A stretch of 64,000 nt of DNA from Oceanobacillus sp. CFH 90083 (GTDB lineage Bacteria; Bacillota; Bacilli; Bacillales; Amphibacillaceae). Positions 61,933-64,000 of the stretch are shown here, piece by piece. The position numbers and the translations under genes were made by a program. The notes beneath the pieces are model-generated. The model saw nothing but the letters and a program-made list of their open reading frames with translations. It was not told where the DNA came from and searched no databases. Every line of letters starts with the position of its first letter. Within the stretch, counting starts at the first letter, position 1. The stretch spans positions 62,001 through 126,000 of the forward strand of contig NZ_VIYG01000011.1 of the NCBI RefSeq assembly GCF_009389585.1, in the 5' to 3' direction.

Positions 61933-63117
61933 TTATTCCTCCTGATACACTACTTCTCCCCTACAAACAGTATAAGCAATATCCATCTCCTCATTTAATA
62001 AAACAAGATCCGCATCCTTCCCAAGCTCAATACTTCCTTTCGTATCAAAAATACCAACTTGCTGCGCCGGATTAACAGCTGTCATCTTTACAATATCCTG
62101 TAAAGTCACACCATCTAACTGCAGCATCATTTTCACTGCATCAATCATTGTTAAAATACTTCCCGCAAGTGAACCGTTATCCAATGTGGCCTGTCCGTCT
62201 TTTACATAAACAGGCTGCCCGCCAAGCTCGTACTTTCCTTCTTTCAATCCTTTTGCCCGCATAGAATCTGTAATCATAATGATTCGATCCGGTCCAACAT
62301 TATCAAAAATTAATTGCAGCATTTCTGGTACAACATGAATGCCGTCTGCAATTAATTCTGCACGTAACCCTTCTAATTGAAATGCAGCACCTACTGCTCC
62401 AATATCACGATGGTGAATACCGTTCATCGCATTACATAAATGTGTCAGCTGCCTGACTCCTGCATTTGTTGCATGTTTGATCTGCTGAAAGGAAGCGTCT
62501 GTATGGCCGGCAGATACATTTACGCCAGATTCAGCTAATGTTTTAATAAATTCACCAGTTTTATCATGCTCAGGAGCCATTGTAATTGTCCGAATCTGTC
62601 CGTTTGCATCATCCTGCCATGCTAGAAATTTCGATAGATCTGGTTCTGTAATATATTGCTTCGGCTGTGCTCCTGCTTTGGAAACTTCCACAAATGGACC
62701 TTCCAAATGAATACCGACTAGATCCGCTCCTTGTTTTTTTCCATTAGCTGCCCATGCGGCAACATTTTTTAATGCATTTGAAATGTTTTCATCTGATTGG
62801 GTAATTGTCGTTGCAAGATAACTGGTCGTTCCTTCTGATGGCAGGTTGTCTGCAAGTGTCTGTAAGGTCTCCGGTGTAGCATCCATCATATCAACACCAT
62901 AGCCTCCATGAATATGCGCATCAATAAATCCTGGGAGTAACTTTAGTTTATACTTTGCATCAATGACTTTTCCCGAAAATGATAGATCAGCTGCTTCTTC
63001 TTGTGTTAGAATTTGTGCTATTTTTCCGTTCTCTATCATAATAGATACTTTTTTCACCATTCCCTGAGGCAAATAGGCTTCTTGAATATTTTTTATAAGT
63101 AAAGTTGATTGTCCCAT
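61933..63117 (-). CDS. nagA: N-acetylglucosamine-6-phosphate deacetylase
   Basis: A 394-residue amidohydrolase. Metal and substrate motifs are FIDAHIHGGYGVDMMDA, VGIHLEGPFVEVSKAGAQ, VSAGHTDASF, THLCNAMNGIHHRD and catalytic Asp in MITDSMRAKG. It removes acetyl from GlcNAc-6-phosphate in amino-sugar recycling. A GGAGG site precedes the ATG. No nagB follows in the window; the gene is upstream of the EPS operon but separated by 436 bases. Both EPS sugars and wall turnover use the same amino-sugar pool. Confidence 0.93.
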   Translation of the reverse strand: MGQSTLLIKNIQEAYLPQGMVKKVSIMIENGKIAQILTQEEAADLSFSGKVIDAKYKLKLLPGFIDAHIHGGYGVDMMDATPETLQTLADNLPSEGTTSYLATTITQSDENISNALKNVAAWAANGKKQGADLVGIHLEGPFVEVSKAGAQPKQYITEPDLSKFLAWQDDANGQIRTITMAPEHDKTGEFIKTLAESGVNVSAGHTDASFQQIKHATNAGVRQLTHLCNAMNGIHHRDIGAVGAAFQLEGLRAELIADGIHVVPEMLQLIFDNVGPDRIIMITDSMRAKGLKEGKYELGGQPVYVKDGQATLDNGSLAGSILTMIDAVKMMLQLDGVTLQDIVKMTAVNPAQQVGIFDTKGSIELGKDADLVLLNEEMDIAYTVCRGEVVYQEE

Positions 63118-63984
63118 AATCTATACCTCCGTTTTATCTTTTTATAGTTAATAGTTTACTATTATTCATTATAACGTTAACTTTTGAATAAATGTATATT
63201 TTGCTTTTATTTCCCGGGAAATGACATAATTTATCGAAATAAATTCATTGAAATGATGTAAGGTGAAATTTTATTCAGTAGAATTTCCTATTCACTTCGT
63301 TAGTGAAACTGGGATTACTCCTCTCAAAGCCGTTGTTAGTTAAGTGAAATCGGGCTCATACCAGCAGATAAACTGGGATAAATCAAGCTTCGATTAATCA
63401 TTTACAAGGTATTTCTATACAGATAATAGATTTATAAACCCTTTAATATCTATTTTTATTTACTAATCCAATACTATTAACTTATATACACATCTATACT
63501 TCTATATAAAACCATCCCTCAAATAGTCCTTAAGACTCAACCCGAAGAACATTACAAACATGTTACAATTTTGTCTATCATCTACCATTATTATCTATAA
63601 AACGATATAATTCTATAAAGATGTATTTACTGGATTATTTTGCATAGACAGAATGGTAAAAATATTTTTGTCTTATGTTTGTAACTAAATAAACTAGTAT
63701 TTATACTTCGTTCAAACACTAACAAATCACACTCTAAAAACGATAATAGATAAACATCCGGGAGTAAAATACATCTTTATTGGTTGATAGAATATTGGAT
63801 TTGTACTTATACCAAGATTTGTTACGTACACAGTTTAGAACTAATTTCTTTATTTTTTATGTACGGGGCAATGCGTTTAGAGATTGACTTTTTCTCTATG
63901 CACTCCTCTTTGGTCTCCTTACAAATCATATTCAAACACATCTATAACACCCCATGTATTAAAATCTAAGGAGGAAACACACAA
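63118..63984. other. long gene-free region
   Basis: About 870 AT-rich bases between nagA and the last gene. Several short hairpins are present (for example TTCACT...AGTGAA near 63291-63307) and two similar GTGAAA-GGG stretches near 63304 and 63341. The right-hand part should hold the promoter and leader of the gene starting at 63985. No ORF with a ribosome site is seen. Confidence 0.45.
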
Positions 63985-64000
63985 ATGGCGAACAAGAAAA
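63985..64000 (+). CDS. start of an unidentified gene, cut by window edge
   Basis: ATG at 63985 follows a strong AAGGAGGA site (63967-63974) and encodes MANKK before the window ends. A Lys-rich start could begin a signal peptide, but the product cannot be identified from five codons. Confidence 0.6.

Noticed and set aside
63241-63420. Riboswitch or T-box before the edge gene
   Set aside because: Short hairpins occur, but none of the conserved riboswitch or T-box core sequences are visible.

Overview
The window comes from a low-GC Gram-positive bacterium of the Bacillaceae, most likely an Oceanobacillus/Virgibacillus-like species. This rests on the strong AGGAGG-type ribosome sites, the AT-rich composition, a Bacillus-type EPS tyrosine kinase/modulator/phosphatase set, an AprX-like protease, a SpoIISA-type toxin and a siphophage tail module of Gram-positive type. 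The genus is inferred from gene content only.

Region 1 (1-11.0 kb, minus strand) is one long catabolic operon. It encodes hydantoinase/oxoprolinase subunits A and B, a complete oligopeptide-type ABC importer (OppD, OppF, DppB, DppC and a binding lipoprotein), then a fructoselysine-6-kinase (FrlD-like) and a fructoselysine-6-phosphate deglycase (FrlB-like, cut by the window edge). The combination suggests uptake and breakdown of glycated (Amadori) amino acids or peptides that also contain a cyclic amide. A short AT-rich motif with core ATAATGTTA recurs before hyuA, oppD and frlB.

Region 2 (11-21.2 kb) is mixed and partly decaying. It holds a 5'-truncated amidohydrolase, a coiled-coil sunset-domain lipoprotein, a frameshifted AtuA-C-like pseudogene, a SpoIISA-type membrane toxin with a SpoIISB-like antitoxin and a second small antitoxin-like ORF, an unusual M24-fold protein lacking most metal ligands, debris of a further gene, a GntP-family permease and an intracellular subtilisin.

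Region 3 (21.6-40.6 kb) is a compact phage-tail locus. From right to left it contains an ImmA/IrrE peptidase and XRE repressor, a divergent Cro-like gene with three matching operators, an ArpU/RinA-like late activator, and a tandem array of promoter+terminator repeats. Then come the tail terminator, tail tube (with a candidate +1 CCC-UGA frameshift), two chaperone-like proteins, a Com-like zinc protein, tape measure, Dit, a 1562-aa tail spike/fibre with an S74 chaperone, DUF1617, XhlA, holin, LysM amidase and an M14 carboxypeptidase. No capsid, portal, terminase, integrase or replication gene is seen, so the locus is best read as an F-type (flexible) tailocin rather than a full prophage.

Region 4 (40.7-61.5 kb, minus strand) is an exopolysaccharide/capsule operon. 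It starts with a Wzz-like modulator, a tyrosine kinase and a PHP phosphatase. It continues with a 4,6-dehydratase, GalU, an aminotransferase, acyltransferases, a priming sugar transferase, a CapK-like enzyme, an ATP-grasp enzyme, two glycosyltransferases, Wzy, a pyruvyl transferase, a Wzx flippase, an FrhB-like iron-sulfur protein and UDP-glucose dehydrogenase. A decayed UDP-glucuronate epimerase lies at the end. The inner genes (about 42.7-54 kb) are visibly more AT-rich than the two ends, as expected for a horizontally exchanged cassette.

Region 5 (61.9-64 kb) holds nagA and, after a long gene-free stretch, the first codons of a plus-strand gene cut by the window edge.
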